Positions 44,230-53,495 of a stretch of 64,000 nt of DNA are shown piece after piece (within the stretch, counting starts at the first letter, position 1; each line of letters starts with the position of its first letter). Under the pieces are notes generated by a model that was not told where the DNA came from, did no database searches, and saw nothing but the letters and a program-made list of their open reading frames with translations. A program made the translations under genes and the position numbers. This stretch comes from Uranotaenia lowii (taxonomy: Eukaryota; Arthropoda; Insecta; Diptera; Culicidae), in NCBI RefSeq assembly GCF_029784155.1, contig NC_073691.1, positions 141,104,433 to 141,168,432 of the forward strand, in the 5' to 3' direction.

Positions 44230-45668
44230 GTTTTAGTTTCTAATTTTTGGAAATTTAATGAGTTCTAGTGGGTTTCCGCTAGATAAGAAGTGTTCCTACA
44301 AACGGCGAATTCAGCTGAAATTTATGTCCTTGAAAATGGGTTCCTCTTAAAGTAAATTCTCTTTAATCAATTTTGAACTTCTCTTGAAAGCAATAGTTTG
44401 GAAATGTCATCTTCGATGTATCAAAACATAAACGCTGTTCTCATTTTTAATTAAATTTATTACAATGTTAAATATTTTAGTATTTGGTTATGTATCAATA
44501 TACATATGTTATGTTCATGAATTTATCATTTGTGATAACTTATAATGTTCCTTCTGTTATCTGCTTTCCTATAATTCGAAACTCTGTGTGTGTCGTTAGA
44601 AAGTACAAAAATTCAAATTTTTCATAATAATTTTTGCTTAATTTATATTACTTTAGGTCAGTTTCATTTTTACTAATTTAAATTTGTATGACAAACTGAA
44701 ATTCGATATAGTTTTCAAATATTTTTTTTTCCTAGAATCATTTCAAATTTCTCTTTCCCATTTTCAACTGGTAATGATAAACGCCTGAATATAGATAGAA
44801 ATTAGTCGCCGCTGTCAACTATTTGCCGCCGTCAACTATTTGCCGCACAGTCGTTCAAACACGAAGAGATTTTAAGGGTTTTTAATTGTGATGTTGTGAA
44901 ACATTCTTTCAATATTTTTTTTCTTTGAATTCTTTTTATGAGTTGTTATTAATTACCTACGTCAATTATTATCAATAGTATTATGAGCTGTTTCATTTTT
45001 TTTTTTTCATAATTTTGGAAGAATCAATAAAAACATTTTGTCCAAATTGGCATATTTTCTGCTCCACTATGCTTAGAGAGAAGGCGGCTGTAAAAATCTA
45101 AACATAGTGGATGAAAGTGGCAGTTTCCAAAATAAAATATTCTTCAATTTATTTGTATTTGGAGCTGCAAAAAGACAATCATGTAAGGATCATGTCTTTG
45201 CTTTAATCTCATTCATTTAAAGTATTTATTTTGTATTATTTCAGAAGCCCAAACTAGCTGCAGGAAGGATGATAAGTGGTAACAAAGAGCTGCGAAAATT
45301 GGCGAACTATTACGGGCTTTTCGAGACACCCGTCTGGCCATCCATTTGCTGCTGTTTATGTAGCCGTGTTATAATAGTAAATATTATGATAATAATTCTA
45401 CATTCAAACTGATTTTTGTTGGTTACAAGTTACAAACGATTTTTTTTTTCAAAATCAGGATGCCACAACTTCAATTCTGCAAATATCGATGGATTAGATG
45501 CCAAGTAATAGCAGATCATTTTCGCAAGTTGTCGAGTTACGCCATCCGGAATTTTTACAACAATCCGAAGAAGCAGCGGAGAACATGGTTCAACCTACTT
45601 TGGTGGTAAATGTCTCATGTGATCCGCTAACCTGAGGGTAAGTTTTTGTGATGTTTGTGGCTCACTTT
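44230..45668 (+). other. Element interior with possible decayed exons
   Basis: Mostly AT-rich. At 45231-45244 the plus strand has a good splice-acceptor context (TTGTATTATTTCAG), followed by GC-richer sequence that reads KPKLAAGRMISGNKELRKLA. A 45-codon ORF at 45498-45635 reads MPSNSRSFSQVVELRHPEFL at its start, followed by a donor-like GAGG/GTAAGT near 45637. No frame is open across both. They look like decayed exon fragments of a gene I do not recognise. Confidence 0.3.
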
Positions 45669-45680
45669 TGTTTGCTGATA

Positions 45681-45684
<4 letters not shown>
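45669..45684. repeat. Target-site duplication of the I LINE, left
   Basis: TGTTTGCTGATATTTT, repeated at 50709-50724. The T run of the poly(A) tail follows, so the exact edge is uncertain by a few T. Confidence 0.9.
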
Positions 45685-45712
<28 letters not shown>

Positions 45713-45767
45713 TTTTATTGGCTTTACCTCTATAACATAACCGGCCAAGTGTTAATTACTCTTCTAC

Positions 45768-48700
45768 TTACATGTCTATTTTACATTCAATTACAAAATT
45801 AGCTATCGTTTTATATAATTCAATGTCTTTCTTTTTTAGTATCAAATGAATATCGGGTGGAATTCCTTTTTTCATTAAAATTCGCCAAATAGGTCTACGA
45901 AGATTTTCAAATCTGCTGCATGCGAAGATAATGTGATCAGGATCTGCGATGGATTCGCCACAACTGCACGTCGCGTCCAATAGGATACCATTTCTAGTCA
46001 GATGAGCAGGGAGCCGTGAATGATTTGATATTAATTTGGAAAGGATTACAATTTGTCTGCGGTTGAGATCCAAGCTACTAAACCATGGTTGGAGCGAAAC
46101 GTTAGAGATGATGCTGTGACAGAAACGTCCTTTAGTTCCTGCATTCCACTTTGCTTGCCATTTGTGCACTGTTGTACGCCGAATCGGAAACTGGATGTCG
46201 AATGATGTTAAAATATAATCTGCTGTACCACCATTGATGCACGCACTTTTCGCCTCTTGATCTGCCAACTCGTTCATTGGAATACCTCTGTGAGACGGAA
46301 CCCATATCAGATGGATCTCGTGCCCCATTCTTTGTCCTTCAAGAATGGAAGCTTTTATATCGTACCAAGCAACGGGATATTTTTGATTGATGTTGATTTT
46401 TTGAAGGCTCGTGAGACAACTCAAACTATCGGTTAGAATAATATACTGAGCAACAGGAAGGCTTACGATCATTTTCGCAGCATGCCTGATTGCTAGAAGC
46501 TCTGCCATATAAACTGATGCTTTACTGTCGAGTTTGATCCCTTCTGCAGGCGCTCCAAAACTATTTACCACAGCATAACCTGTGCCGTGTATATCTTTCG
46601 ACCCGTCAGTTGCCAAGATTTTCGCGTTGGCATACACTTCCAAGAGATAGTTTGAAACCAAATCAGCTGCCGATGAGTTCTGGTGTTCTGAACATAACCG
46701 TTTAACAGTGAGATCAATGGATATTATTGTTCTTACAACTTCACGGTTGACCATGTAGCATGGGAGATTATTTAGAGGCTGTTCAAGTGGAATAAATTCG
46801 TTAAGCATTCTTATGGCGCGGTGTATTCCCGTAGCCACTAAGCCACCTTCCAAGATCGGTCTGGAGTATTGACCATGCCAAGAAGAAAGTGACGCTCTTT
46901 TATTTACAAAACGCATGACAGCAAGTTCTCTTCTTTGTTGCAGCGGAATAATACCAGCCATCACTTCGAGTGAACCTGTGTGGGTGGTTTTTGTGGAGCC
47001 CAAACAGATTCGAATTCCTGCCCATTGTAGTCTATCCAAAACGATGGCTTCTTTTTGTGTTAACTCCGTCATAAATATGGAACCGTATTCCAATATTGAT
47101 CTCACACATGACTTGAAAATAGCTAACATTGCTGCTGGATGTGCTCCCCATGACTGGCCCGATATGCTTCGTAGAAAGTTAAGATACGGAGCCGTACGTT
47201 TTTGTACCTCTCTAATATGACACGACCACGACAGATTTCGTGTGAGGTACATGCCGAGTAACCTCAGGGATCTGACGTATTCCAAAGTGCAACCGCCGAT
47301 ATTTATTTCTGGGGGATTATCGCATTGTTGTGTCGAGATCAGAAGGCACTTACATTTCGTGGGCGAAAGTTCTAACCCAAGGTCGAAAATATTTTCCACA
47401 ACTATATCCACTGCCCTTTGGAGAGATTCGCAACTATGCTCCAGCGAGGTTCCTCTTACAGCAATTGTTGTGTCATCGGCGTAATTTACGGTTATCACAT
47501 CAGGAGGGACACTGTTGATCAATCCACTGATCACAACATTAAAGCATAACGGACTTAGTGGAGATCCCTGAGGAAGGCCTTTCCACGTTGTCCTAGATAT
47601 TGAATCTAATCCATTTGAAATGCACAAATTCCTTTCTTCAAAAAGATGGAAGATACTTCTTACTAGGCATTCAGGGACTGTTAATGAGCGTAATTCGCGG
47701 ACCAGAACATTAATTTCCACGTTGTCGTAGGCGGCTTTGATATCGAGGCTACATATCACCACATGCTCTCTTCTTTTCAAAGCTAAAGAAGCTTCATTAA
47801 TCAGGGGAAACAACGCATCCATTGTTCCTCGTCCTTTCCTAAAACCGTTGATAGCTGAAGGGAATAAGTTGTTGTTTTCGATGAAATGTTCTAGTCGATC
47901 TTTGATTATGAGTTCATACACTTTGCGAAAACATGAAGCTAACGCGATTGGGCGAACAGCAGAAGGAGAAATCGGATCATGACCACTTTTAGGAATCGGT
48001 ACAATTTTAAAGGTTTTCCAGCTTTCCGGAATTCTTCCTGAAGCAAAAATTTGGCAATAGATTTTTCGCAACTGACTAAGCGCCGCCCATGGGAGATGAT
48101 TTATGACGGAATATGGAACACCATCCAAACCAGGAGCCGAATCTTTACCGATTTTTAAAACTGCTTGAATATCCGATACTGAGAATGGTAAACCAGTTTG
48201 AGGGCAACACGAACATTGTAGAAAAGCCGGGGGTGGATTTTTGGCAGATGAGGGAGCCAACTTGTCCAAAACATCGTTGGCCAAATTGTCCGAAATTCTA
48301 AGGTTTTTTGATGGCTCTCCGCGCCCTTTGAATCTTCTAGCCATCCTCCATAAGGTTGTGAGGGACGTAGAACTATCACAACTATCACAAAAATGTTGCC
48401 AACTTTTCCTCTTCTTCTCGCGTACCAAATTTCTGAACCTTCGTTCTGTATTAGCGTACCCTTCGTAAGCTTCGGTTGACAGCTCTCGTTTCCAAGCGCG
48501 GAAAGCAACTCTGGTGGCTTTCTTCGCTTCTGTTAGCTCTTCGTCCCAATAGGGTTGCGGTATTCGGCGAGTGTGGTTCGAGTTTACTGATGGACAGGAT
48601 CTGCGCAGTGCTTGCCAAATCAGCTCAAAGAAGACATCAAAGCTATCCGGTTCTCCATTTTCGACGAATGATTCCTCGAGGCTTCCGGTAAAACGTTCCC

Positions 48701-49436
48701 AGTCGATTTTCCGAACATTGATTCCAGAGTAGAATTTCATCGCGCATGTAGTACTCGAATGAAAAACTATCGGAAAATGATCGCTTCCATTTGGTGAATC
48801 CAAAACCTCCCAGTCGAAGCACAAACTAAGGCTCGAAGAAACCAGCGTGATATCAATTGCGCCCCACGACCGGTTTACATCAAACCTAGTTGGCTGACCA
48901 TTGTTGAGAATGACGAGATGAGATGTTTCGATGGCTTGATGAAGACGGTCTCCACGTGTGTTTCCATGATCGCTTCCCCATAGGTGATGTTTTGCGTTAA
49001 AGTCTCCTCCAATGATGCACGGTTTCGGAACGGTTGATAAAAAATTATCAAACTGAGTCTGCGATATGTTGGCTTGCGGGTGTATGTACACAGATACAAT
49101 AGTGATCAACCCGGAGATGTATTTGATCTGGCAGGCAACGGCTTGAATATCCGCTGACAGTGCAATAGGAAATGCTACGGGATTCAGTTCTGAACGAATC
49201 GCGATGGCTACGCCCATCGAGTTTCGTCTGTGATCTTTACGAAAAATGGTGTGCTGCGGTAGACTAAAGTTTGTGTGATTGTCGAGATGTGTTTCACTCA
49301 AAAGCGAAATATTGATATTGTGTGTATTTATGAGCTGGATTAAAGATGAGCGTTTACTATTTATCCCTCTACAATTCCATTGTAGACATTGCAGAGGAAC
49401 GGTGGCTGTTAAAGTGCTCGGTGTGGTGTTTTTCAT
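45768..49436 (-). CDS. I-clade LINE ORF2: endonuclease, RT, RNase H
   Basis: 1222 codons with no stop or frameshift. Endonuclease: QWNCRGINS near residue 20, LLSETHL near 45, GGDFNAKHHLWGS near 143 and SDHFPIVF near 225, all expected catalytic positions of apurinic endonucleases. Reverse transcriptase: SLDIKAAYDNVE, KGLPQGSPLSPLCFNVVISG and the catalytic VNYADDTT near 650. RNase H: ILATDGSKD near 945, MAELLAIRHA, ILTDSLSC, IWVPSHRGIPMNELADQEAK near 1045, so the DEDD set appears complete. A Cys/His group CSCGESIADPDHIIFAC near 1150 closes the protein. It starts at the ATG overlapping the ORF1 stop (ATGA), which implies re-initiation or coupled translation. RNase H within ORF2 places it in the I clade. 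Confidence 0.94.
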   Translation of the reverse strand: MKNTTPSTLTATVPLQCLQWNCRGINSKRSSLIQLINTHNINISLLSETHLDNHTNFSLPQHTIFRKDHRRNSMGVAIAIRSELNPVAFPIALSADIQAVACQIKYISGLITIVSVYIHPQANISQTQFDNFLSTVPKPCIIGGDFNAKHHLWGSDHGNTRGDRLHQAIETSHLVILNNGQPTRFDVNRSWGAIDITLVSSSLSLCFDWEVLDSPNGSDHFPIVFHSSTTCAMKFYSGINVRKIDWERFTGSLEESFVENGEPDSFDVFFELIWQALRRSCPSVNSNHTRRIPQPYWDEELTEAKKATRVAFRAWKRELSTEAYEGYANTERRFRNLVREKKRKSWQHFCDSCDSSTSLTTLWRMARRFKGRGEPSKNLRISDNLANDVLDKLAPSSAKNPPPAFLQCSCCPQTGLPFSVSDIQAVLKIGKDSAPGLDGVPYSVINHLPWAALSQLRKIYCQIFASGRIPESWKTFKIVPIPKSGHDPISPSAVRPIALASCFRKVYELIIKDRLEHFIENNNLFPSAINGFRKGRGTMDALFPLINEASLALKRREHVVICSLDIKAAYDNVEINVLVRELRSLTVPECLVRSIFHLFEERNLCISNGLDSISRTTWKGLPQGSPLSPLCFNVVISGLINSVPPDVITVNYADDTTIAVRGTSLEHSCESLQRAVDIVVENIFDLGLELSPTKCKCLLISTQQCDNPPEINIGGCTLEYVRSLRLLGMYLTRNLSWSCHIREVQKRTAPYLNFLRSISGQSWGAHPAAMLAIFKSCVRSILEYGSIFMTELTQKEAIVLDRLQWAGIRICLGSTKTTHTGSLEVMAGIIPLQQRRELAVMRFVNKRASLSSWHGQYSRPILEGGLVATGIHRAIRMLNEFIPLEQPLNNLPCYMVNREVVRTIISIDLTVKRLCSEHQNSSAADLVSNYLLEVYANAKILATDGSKDIHGTGYAVVNSFGAPAEGIKLDSKASVYMAELLAIRHAAKMIVSLPVAQYIILTDSLSCLTSLQKININQKYPVAWYDIKASILEGQRMGHEIHLIWVPSHRGIPMNELADQEAKSACINGGTADYILTSFDIQFPIRRTTVHKWQAKWNAGTKGRFCHSIISNVSLQPWFSSLDLNRRQIVILSKLISNHSRLPAHLTRNGILLDATCSCGESIADPDHIIFACSRFENLRRPIWRILMKKGIPPDIHLILKKKDIELYKTIANFVIECKIDM

Positions 49437-50620
49437 AATCTGAGATTAGCAAAATATCCTTTCATTTTATCACTTACAACATCCGAAATTCTCTCCAAAA
49501 CCATTTGTTGAATTTTTTGTCGAGTTTCAACATCTTCCTCAGGAACTTCCAGAGCCTCTGCAACGATATCGATGACCTCAGTAGATTCAATCGTCGATCG
49601 GATCGAATCGCAAACCCCGTCAGAAATGTTAACTTCAAGTTGGGGAAGCTCATCGTCCGAATCGACATTATGACGACGTTTGCTGGAAGGATTAGACCCA
49701 TTCTTGTCAACATTACTTGTTTGGCAAGCAACTGCCACGGTGGATTTTGTTGTTGGTTGGGAGATGATAGTTAGTGAGTTTGATGATTCATTTGAAGTTG
49801 TTCCACAAAACCAATCGACACGTCCTTGTGAAAAAGTGTCGCGCCGCTCTTTATCGGTTTTCTTTTTTTGAATTATTTTCGGACAAAGCTTGTGATCATT
49901 GGCCCGATGGGAGCCCAAACAGTTAACGCACTGGGGCTCACTATTTTCACATGCATGATCTTCGCCGCCCACTTGCTCCAAGCATTGGTTACAGCGTTTA
50001 GCACTCTTGCATCCTTTTTTATCATGTCCCAAGCGCCAGCAGTTTCCACACTGGCGGACAGGATAAATGTACTGCTTAACAGAATAAAGCACTCTATTCA
50101 ACTCGATGTGAGTAGGTAAACTCTGCCCAGCGAAAGTAAAAATCACCGTAAACAGGGCTTCCTCTTTATCATCAGCTAATTTTCTAAGCACACGACGAGC
50201 ATGAACTATCTCCGGGTTATCAACTTGATTCGACTTGCGTTTATCGTACGCATTAGCAAACTTCAATTCTTCATCACAAATATCCGGCTCAATATAGGCT
50301 ACCCCAAGGCACTCCACCAGCCGTTGGGGGATAAAAAAACGCACTTCATTTGAGGTACCGATGCCTGCTATTTCATTAGCAGCATCCCTCGATCGCATCA
50401 AAATTTTCATTTTGGTTTTAGAAACCGGCATAGCACGTATAAAATCGTCACCAAATTTCTTCACCAGACTTTTAGCAATCTTCGCAGCAGATATATTTCC
50501 GACATTTGTTTCAGCCATAACGAGATATGGCCCAGCATAATTTTCGTGATATTTCCGCACTCGAACTTCATTTTTCGATGACCTTGGTGTATCGTTGTGG
50601 GTCATTGCACCGCTCGACAA
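49433..50620 (-). CDS. I-clade LINE ORF1, Gag-like nucleic-acid binding protein
   Basis: 395 codons. A central part (residues about 30-190) has the RNA-recognition-like region seen in I and Jockey ORF1 proteins. It is followed by three zinc knuckles near 190-245: CGNCWRLGHDKKGC, CNQCLEQVGGEDHAC and CVNCLGSHRANDHKLC. The protein is expected to coat the element RNA. The start is the first ATG of the frame, about 88 bases after the 5' end of the element, which leaves a typically short leader. The stop overlaps the ORF2 start. No damage is visible. Confidence 0.92.
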   Translation of the reverse strand: MSSGAMTHNDTPRSSKNEVRVRKYHENYAGPYLVMAETNVGNISAAKIAKSLVKKFGDDFIRAMPVSKTKMKILMRSRDAANEIAGIGTSNEVRFFIPQRLVECLGVAYIEPDICDEELKFANAYDKRKSNQVDNPEIVHARRVLRKLADDKEEALFTVIFTFAGQSLPTHIELNRVLYSVKQYIYPVRQCGNCWRLGHDKKGCKSAKRCNQCLEQVGGEDHACENSEPQCVNCLGSHRANDHKLCPKIIQKKKTDKERRDTFSQGRVDWFCGTTSNESSNSLTIISQPTTKSTVAVACQTSNVDKNGSNPSSKRRHNVDSDDELPQLEVNISDGVCDSIRSTIESTEVIDIVAEALEVPEEDVETRQKIQQMVLERISDVVSDKMKGYFANLRL

Positions 50621-50724
50621 TAGCGTGTGGAAGGAGAGAAGAAAAATAAATTAGATTTCGATTCAGCTCACACACACGATGTGCAACGTACCGTAGTTCA
50701 AACGAGACTGTTTGCTGATATTTT

Positions 50725-52262
50725 AGAATGCAAAAACAAAATTAATTGATTGCTGAATTTCTTTATGTAGAAAATAAAACGGTACTTTTTTTGTCAGGAA
50801 TTTGAAAAATAGGTTATCGCTTCATTTTCTACATAAAAAAAATCAGCAATTAATTGTGTGATTTCTTGCATTTAAAATTTCACTGTGATTCGATACTAAA
50901 ATTTCCTTCCCATGACATAGCCTATAACAACTTTTGAGGACCTGTACTTCTGTTCTGTTCGTATTCACTAAACAACATTTTGCTTTACAATGAAACAGGA
51001 ACAGTTACAAATAATGTTTTTTTTTTTTTTAAATTCGTCAATTGTTGTTTAGATATCGCGAAAAGATTCGCCTCATAAATTTGCGACTTATTCGGTTTTG
51101 CTTACTGGTATACCTTTGGCAGAAAAACTTTCCAAAAAAAAAATCTTCATTTATATATCCATGATTTAAAAAACCATATTTACAAGTAAATATTACTGAA
51201 TACTAATCGATTACTAATCAAATATTTATCGTGAACCTAAATCTATATAACCAGGCGTTTTCATTCCATTTTATAACTAATTTGCAATAATTTAGTGAGT
51301 AAACTTATTCAATGCTATATCTCTTTTTTTTAAACTTTACATACTGGATAAAGGATCGCTTTTTGAACATAGCACAATGTCGGTAAATACTCACTTGACT
51401 CACTCTGACTTGTTAATCGTTTTGATTACGGCCAGGTAATGCAATTGTACGTCTTGTTCTTGTAACTCAATAGGTGACCTAGAGGAACATTCCCAGGAAA
51501 ACACGAACACCTCAAATAATTGCATATGATACATGCTGGATCCGAATAATTCGAAGAAGTTCTGAAAGCATACAACAAGAATCACTATTCTAGAATAAAA
51601 TCGTGTTTACGCGGTGTTCAGAATATAACGTACTTGGTTAAGATTTTGTAAATGCGCTTATTATTATCCTGCCAAAAACATTAAACCGTCACCAGCGCAG
51701 TCATGAAATCTTCCTGTGACAAAAAAAAACCGCCGTATAAAGGCTTTGATGAATTCTTCCGGATTCTCGTACGTGATTATGGAAGTCCGGTGCCAGTTGC
51801 TGTGATACACAAGAAAGAAATTTTATTTCCAGAGATCGAAAATAAATTATGCTAAACAAGCTTGATCTACTAACCTTTCTTGAGCTGCATTGACTTGGCA
51901 ACATAACATAACCTTAAAGATTTCCGGATGCGCTAACGCTCCGGGGTGTTGACGGTATCAAATAAACTCCACGCAAGAAGCAAATGCACCGGCAAACAAA
52001 CAAAATCGTGTAAAAAAACGTTTATCTTTTCTGTGCGCTATTTTTCGAGTAGCGTAGATATTCAAATTTCAATTCCGTTTAACTGAGAAAAAGTAATTCT
52101 ATGCTCAAGGCAAATTATAAACAAGAACAGATTGAATCTGACGTGTACTGTTTTTCAAAGTATGTGTGATTTAGATTTAAAGTGATGTAAAATTAAATCA
52201 ATATATCATTACATCAAGAAAAAAATAGGTCTCCAAGCGTTTCTGTCTCATTTAATTTTACA
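50725..52262 (-). other. Element interior with a possible two-exon ORF
   Basis: Right part of the large element. On the minus strand a 75-bp intron with GTTAGT...ATCACAG borders (51800-51874) would join two stretches in one frame: upstream to about 51975 (HPEIFKVMLCCQVNAAQE) and downstream to a stop at 51681 (NWHRTSIITYENPEEF). A further minus-strand ORF at 51400-51585 follows an acceptor-like TGCTTTCAG. I do not recognise the protein. It could be a captured host gene fragment or a remnant of the element's own gene. From 50725 to 51390 I see only AT-rich non-coding sequence. Confidence 0.3.
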
Positions 52263-52272
52263 AATTTTTTGG

Positions 52273-52577
52273 TGTGTACGATTCGGATTGTGTTCGTGTG
52301 TTTCTCTGGAGGGCGTGTCTTAGATTATTTCGTGGCACTCACCCAAGGCACGCGTATGGTGTGCTCCACCGTGCCGATTAGATGATGCAAAATCGCTAAA
52401 AAGATCGATACGATCCCTCTGTCGATTTGAGTTACCTCTCTGCCGATTCATGTTTACTGGAGAGTCTCGGTCGGTGCGATTTCCTTCTTGTTTTCCACTC
52501 ATGATCGATGAACTTTGCACCAAACAGTGAGTCGTATCATCCATCAAAATCAAGCAACAACGAAATGAAATATGTGT
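52273..52577 (+). repeat. Unknown repeat, copy 1, right part
   Basis: Continues the repeat of 43463-43731 after the insertion: TGTTTCTCTGGAGGGCGTG, GGCACTCACCCAAGGCACGC and CTGCCGATTCATGTTTACTG, all present in the copy at 52992-53395. The part after about 52465 has no partner in the second copy. Confidence 0.65.
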
Positions 52578-52945
52578 GTTCGTAGAATACAAACAATAAA
52601 CACACACTCATTAATTATTTTTCTGTTGCTATGTTACGCACACCCGGATGCAACGTTGTAGCAGCCGTGTGAAAAACATCTCATATCACATAAGTTGGTC
52701 ACACAATACATAGAGAAATCGTGTAACGTTTCATACTCCTGGTAACGCACGATGCCCGTCCGATGCCCGTTCGTAGAATACAAACAATAAACACACACTC
52801 ATTAATTATTTTTCTGTTGCTATGCTACGCACACCCGGATGCAACGTTGTAGCAGCCGTGTGAAAAACATCTCATATCACATAAGTTGGTCACACAATAC
52901 ATAGAGAAATCGTGTAACGTTTCATACTCCTGGTAACGCACGAAG
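52578..52945. repeat. Tandem duplication, 191-bp period, two copies
   Basis: GTTCGTAGAATACAAACAAT starts both copies (52578 and 52769). Each runs about 175 bp to GGTAACGCACGA, with a spacer containing GATGCCCGTCC between. I see one difference in the shared part (T/C near 52634 and 52825), so the duplication is recent. Confidence 0.9.
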
Positions 52946-52991
52946 CGCGTCCTCTCAAAAATCGACAGAGCATGTACAAAATTGAGAGTTG

Positions 52992-53395
52992 AGTCACCGA
53001 ACTTAGAATGAAACGGTTAACTTCGGCGAAACTTCAAGAACGCAAATATTCTCATTCGGTTTGTCCTGCCGAGATACATAGAGGCAACGAATGCGAATGC
53101 GTACATGCGAAATCAGTTTGAATCGTACACTCGTACGGTGCAGTCGACTTCTCAGGCAGGCAAACACGCGTCTCGAAGGGAAACATACAAACACGATTCG
53201 CATTGTTTTCGTGTGTTTCTCTGGAGGGCGTGTCTTAGATTATTTCGTGGCACTCACCCAAGGCACGCGTATGGTGTGTTCCTCTCTGCCGATGTGATGA
53301 TGCAAAATCGCCAGAAAGATCGTTACGATCCCTCTGGCGATTTAAGTTACCTTTCTGCCGATTCATGTTTACTGGGGCGGCTTGCCGTATGATGC
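52992..53395 (+). repeat. Unknown repeat, copy 2
   Basis: An uninterrupted relative of copy 1, from AGTCACCGAACTTAGAATGA to TGCCGATTCATGTTTACTGG, in the same orientation. It includes a small inverted pair CGCCAGAAAGATCG / CGATCCCTCTGGCG near 53310-53340. No ORF of interest. Confidence 0.7.
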
Positions 53396-53429
53396 AACAA
53401 ACCAAAAAATTGATCACGAATCGAAACGA

Positions 53430-53495
53430 ACTGGAATCGAACTCGAGTCCTCTGAGTTACCTCTCCGTAACCTTACCACTTGGGTTAACTCGTCA
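53430..53495 (-). other. tRNA-like sequence, SINE head or tRNA pseudogene
   Basis: On the minus strand an A-box-like GTTAACCCAAGTGGTAAGG (53471-53489) is followed after about 27 bases by a B box GAGTTCGATTCC (53433-53444). The order fits a tRNA or tRNA-derived SINE head. It differs from the SINE family at 7525 and 62457. No clean acceptor stem is visible, so I do not call a functional tRNA. Confidence 0.5.

Larger units (their letters stand above)
45685..50708 (-). mobile_element. Full-length I-clade LINE
   Basis: A 5.0-kb non-LTR retrotransposon on the minus strand. It has a 16-bp target duplication (45669-45684 and 50709-50724), a poly(A) tail seen as a T run to 45707, a 5' untranslated region of about 88 bp, and two open ORFs overlapping by four bases. 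The 5' end reads CAGTCTCG when the last two bases of the duplication are included; CAGT starts are common in insect I and Jockey elements with an internal promoter. All domains look complete, so it is a candidate active copy. Confidence 0.93.
43732..52262. mobile_element. Large terminal-repeat DNA element, 10-bp target duplication
   Basis: Ends TGTAAATTTATGTC (left) and TGTAAAATTAAATG (right, reverse complement), flanked by AATTTTTTGG at 43722-43731 and 52263-52272. The sub-terminal phrase GACAGAAACGCTTG occurs near both ends in inverted orientation (43802 and 52235). Near the left end a unit of about 140 bp with GGATGCACAAAATTGAAGCA is repeated in diverged form. A 10-bp duplication is typical of Mutator-like elements. 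Without the I element (5.0 kb) about 3.5 kb remains, with a palindrome and possible gene fragments but no recognised transposase. Confidence 0.55.

Noticed and set aside
53430..53495. Possible functional tRNA with a long variable arm
   Set aside because: Only A- and B-box-like matches; I could not draw a full cloverleaf.
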